A stretch of DNA of 45,506 nucleotides from JAEEJA01 sp036343175 (GTDB lineage Bacteria; Bacillota; Clostridia; Lachnospirales; Lachnospiraceae): the NCBI GenBank assembly GCA_036343175.1, contig JAZASR010000016.1:1-45506 (forward strand), in the 5' to 3' direction. Made by a program: the position numbers and the translations under genes. Below the pieces are notes generated by a model. That model was not told where the DNA came from and searched no databases. It was given only the letters and a program-made list of their open reading frames with translations. Of the stretch, positions 43,612 through 45,506 are shown in pieces. Position 1 is the first letter of the stretch. Every line of letters begins with the position of its first letter.

Positions 43612-44961
43612 ATGAATCTGCTTATAAAGAATGCCCGTCTGATAGACCCTGCCAATGATACAGACAGGAATCTGGATATTTATGTCGAAGACGGCAAGGT
43701 AGCTCAGGTTAAGGAAAAGCTTGAACTCAGATCCATGTTTGGATTTGTGGAAGAGGATGGCGAAGGGCTGTACCAGGTCGCAGCGTCCGCAAATGATCCC
43801 GTTCATGACCAGGTAAGAGTCATAGATGCTTCAGGGCTTATAGCTATGCCCGGCTTCGTAGACCTTCATGTACATTTAAGAGAACCGGGCTTTGAATATA
43901 AGGAAACTATTAAGACCGGAGCTATGGCAGCCGCACACGGCGGTGTGACTACCATATGTCCTATGCCTAACACAAAGCCTGTTATCGATTCCAAAGAGGC
44001 AGTGCTCGATGAGCTTAAGCGCGCTGAGGAGGCTGTGGTCAACGTATGCCCGATCGGCGCTGTTACGGTCGGCCAGGAGGGTAAAGAGATAGCAGATCTC
44101 TCAGGCATGAAGGAAGCAGGTATAGTGGCTCTTTCTGAGGACGGGAAATCTGTTATGGATACAGGACTTTATATGCAGGCATTAAGAAAGGCCGGAGAGC
44201 TTGGGCTTCCGGTATTTTCTCATTGTGAGGACAGGAGCCTTGTAAATGGCGGCGTCATGAATCTGGGGGCAAAGTCAGAGGAACTCGGTCTTCCGGGTAT
44301 CGACAATGCTTCAGAGGACATAATTGAGGCCCGCGATATTATAATGGCTCATGAGGCAGGGGTACATATGCACCTGTGCCATTGTTCTACAAAACTTTCA
44401 GTTGATATAGTTAAATGGGCAAAATCTCTTGGCTTTGACGTATCAGCCGAGGTTACTCCTCATCATTTTACAATGACTGATGATGAAATAACAGAGGATC
44501 ACGGCCGTTTTAAGATGAATCCTCCGCTCAGATCACATACCGATAAGGAAGCCCTGATATACGGACTTAAGGAAAATATCATGGATACGATATCGACAGA
44601 CCATGCCCCTCATGGCGCAGAAGAGAAGGATCAGTCCATGCTCAAGGCGCCGTTTGGCATAACAGGTCTTGAGACATCATTTGCACTTGCCTATACGGAA
44701 CTCGTTAAGAACGGGCCTATGTCCCTATCAGACCTTGTTACCAGGATGAGCGTGACACCGTCTGCCCTCATCGGTATCAATAAGGGCAATCTTAAAGTGG
44801 GAAAATGCGCAGATATCGTCCTTGCAGACATTGATCACGAGTATGAGATCGACCCGGATACATTCCTTTCGAAAGGTAAGAATACGCCATTTGCAGGTAA
44901 GAAGGTGTTTGGCAGGGTAATGTATACCATTGTAGGCGGCAGGGTGGTATATGAGGGATAA
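43612..44961 (+). CDS. pyrC: Dihydroorotase
   Basis: A 449-aa amidohydrolase that closes carbamoyl aspartate to dihydroorotate in pyrimidine synthesis. Zinc ligands are visible: HVHLREPG (His86, His88), SHCED, HLCHCST, and STDHAPHG with Asp330. GVTTICPMPNTKP and KMNPPLRS are also diagnostic of the class I enzyme. About 25 extra residues (RSMFGFVEEDGEG...DPVHDQ) sit in the N-terminal sheet domain before VIDASGL. Start ATG 43612 has AGAGAGGA upstream. No other pyr gene is present. Its 3' end is part of a 41-bp tandem duplication that continues past the stop. Confidence 0.96.
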   Translation: MNLLIKNARLIDPANDTDRNLDIYVEDGKVAQVKEKLELRSMFGFVEEDGEGLYQVAASANDPVHDQVRVIDASGLIAMPGFVDLHVHLREPGFEYKETIKTGAMAAAHGGVTTICPMPNTKPVIDSKEAVLDELKRAEEAVVNVCPIGAVTVGQEGKEIADLSGMKEAGIVALSEDGKSVMDTGLYMQALRKAGELGLPVFSHCEDRSLVNGGVMNLGAKSEELGLPGIDNASEDIIEARDIIMAHEAGVHMHLCHCSTKLSVDIVKWAKSLGFDVSAEVTPHHFTMTDDEITEDHGRFKMNPPLRSHTDKEALIYGLKENIMDTISTDHAPHGAEEKDQSMLKAPFGITGLETSFALAYTELVKNGPMSLSDLVTRMSVTPSALIGINKGNLKVGKCADIVLADIDHEYEIDPDTFLSKGKNTPFAGKKVFGRVMYTIVGGRVVYEG

Positions 44962-45032
44962 CTCATGACATTTCAGGCGGCAGGGCGGTATATGAGGGAT
45001 AACTCATGACATTTCAGGCGGCAGGGCGGCAT
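44934..45032 (+). repeat. 41-bp tandem duplication covering the pyrC 3' end
   Basis: Units start at 44934, 44975 and 45016 (partial), each opening AGGCGGCAGGGYGG. Unit 1 encodes the last PyrC residues and stop; unit 2 lies entirely downstream and carries a copy of the same end. Confidence 0.93.
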
Positions 45033-45147
45033 ACGAAGGATAATGAAATATCTCTTACCATTCATATTTCAGGACTTATAAATTCTGCCGTATAATAAGC
45101 ATTTGCAGACTTTTTTCAACTTTTTTTCAAAAAATTGAAAAAAGTTG

Positions 45148-45176
45148 TTGACAAGCACCGGGTACGGTGGTATCAT
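45148..45176 (+). promoter_or_regulatory. Ribosomal RNA operon promoter
   Basis: Consensus TTGACA (45148-45153), 17-base spacer, TATCAT (45171-45176). It is directly preceded by an A/T-run inverted repeat (CAAC-T7-CAA ... TTG-A6-GTTG, 45117-45147) that can act as an UP element. Confidence 0.85.
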
Positions 45177-45453
45177 ATTGAATGTTGTCGCGAGAGACAT
45201 TAAATATTAAGACAGCAGCTTCTGTTTACAAAGAATCGGTTTTCTTTTGTAAACGGATCAAAGCAGCTTGAAAGTTAAATAGCAAGACAAACCTGAAAAT
45301 TCTAAATGAATTAAGTTTTAGTTCAAGACTAAAACAGGTTTCGAGAGAATGCGAAACAAACCTTATCGATCGTAAAGATCGATCGTATCCAAAAGATACA
45401 CAGTAAAGAACGAATAGCTTTAGCTTTAAGCTTGAGTTATCGATCAAATTTTT
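45177..45453 (+). other. rRNA operon leader with stem-loops
   Basis: No gene is seen. Several hairpins follow one another: GTTTACAAA with TTTGTAAAC (about 45226-45254), AACCTG/CAGGTT (45290-45340) enclosing GTTTTAGT/ACTAAAAC (45315-45335), ATCGATC/GATCGAT (45365-45383) and GTATC/GATAC (45385-45399). This is typical of a 16S precursor leader with antitermination and processing elements; specific boxA or RNase III sites are not assigned. Confidence 0.6.

Positions 45454-45506
<53 letters not shown>

Overview
The window looks like a chromosomal segment of a Lachnospiraceae-type Firmicute (order Eubacteriales), plausibly a plant-fibre-degrading gut or rumen species of the Butyrivibrio / Eubacterium cellulosolvens kind. 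The evidence is moderate-to-low GC, strong GGAGG ribosome binding sites, TTGACA/TATAAT promoters, a type III glutamine synthetase, a DUF5057-type giant protein, a lipoprotein GH9 cellulase and a clostridial-looking 16S rRNA 5' end at the right edge. The family is an inference; the genus cannot be fixed by eye. Every supported gene is on the + strand.

Layout. 1-6147: 3' part of a giant DUF5057-like protein whose start lies outside the window, closed by a duplicated terminator. 6686-8621: rpsB and tsf, followed by a hairpin cluster and a terminator. 9169-9730: a Phd/YefM-RelE/ParE-type toxin-antitoxin pair. 10140-13017: a secreted DNA-entry-type nuclease and a sodium-dependent amino-acid transporter. 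13062-18141: rhodanese-TtcA fusion, phosphohexomutase, stand-alone TrpF and QueH. 18325-28906: glnS, a DUF2225 zinc protein, glutamine synthetase III, aspS, a PAP2 phosphatase and leuS. 29019-31604: a membrane-anchored beta-propeller plus degenerate lipase-like protein. 32089-38025: ffh-rpsP-khpA-rimM-trmD, the widely conserved SRP/ribosome/tRNA-modification block, interrupted between rimM and trmD by a GH9 cellulase with its own promoter. 38142-39062: DHH phosphoesterase. 39262-43545: two paralogous MutS-like ATPases followed by a RelA/SpoT-type synthetase domain protein. 43612-44961: dihydroorotase. 45148-45506: rRNA promoter, leader and the first bases of 16S rRNA.

How it works together. 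Much of the window is translation: elongation factor, ribosomal proteins, three aminoacyl-tRNA synthetases, tRNA modification (TtcA-like, QueH, TrmD), SRP and an rRNA operon. Nitrogen assimilation (glutamine synthetase) sits close to GlnRS. The cellulase and nuclease point to extracellular polymer use.

The most striking features are: (i) the compact MutS-like/MutS-like/RelA-SpoT gene set, the best candidate for an undescribed system; (ii) many short tandem duplications (14 to 72 bp) in intergenic spacers and also inside coding sequences; (iii) several structured or overlapping regulatory sites, including a terminator whose falling arm and T-tract also form the next promoter.
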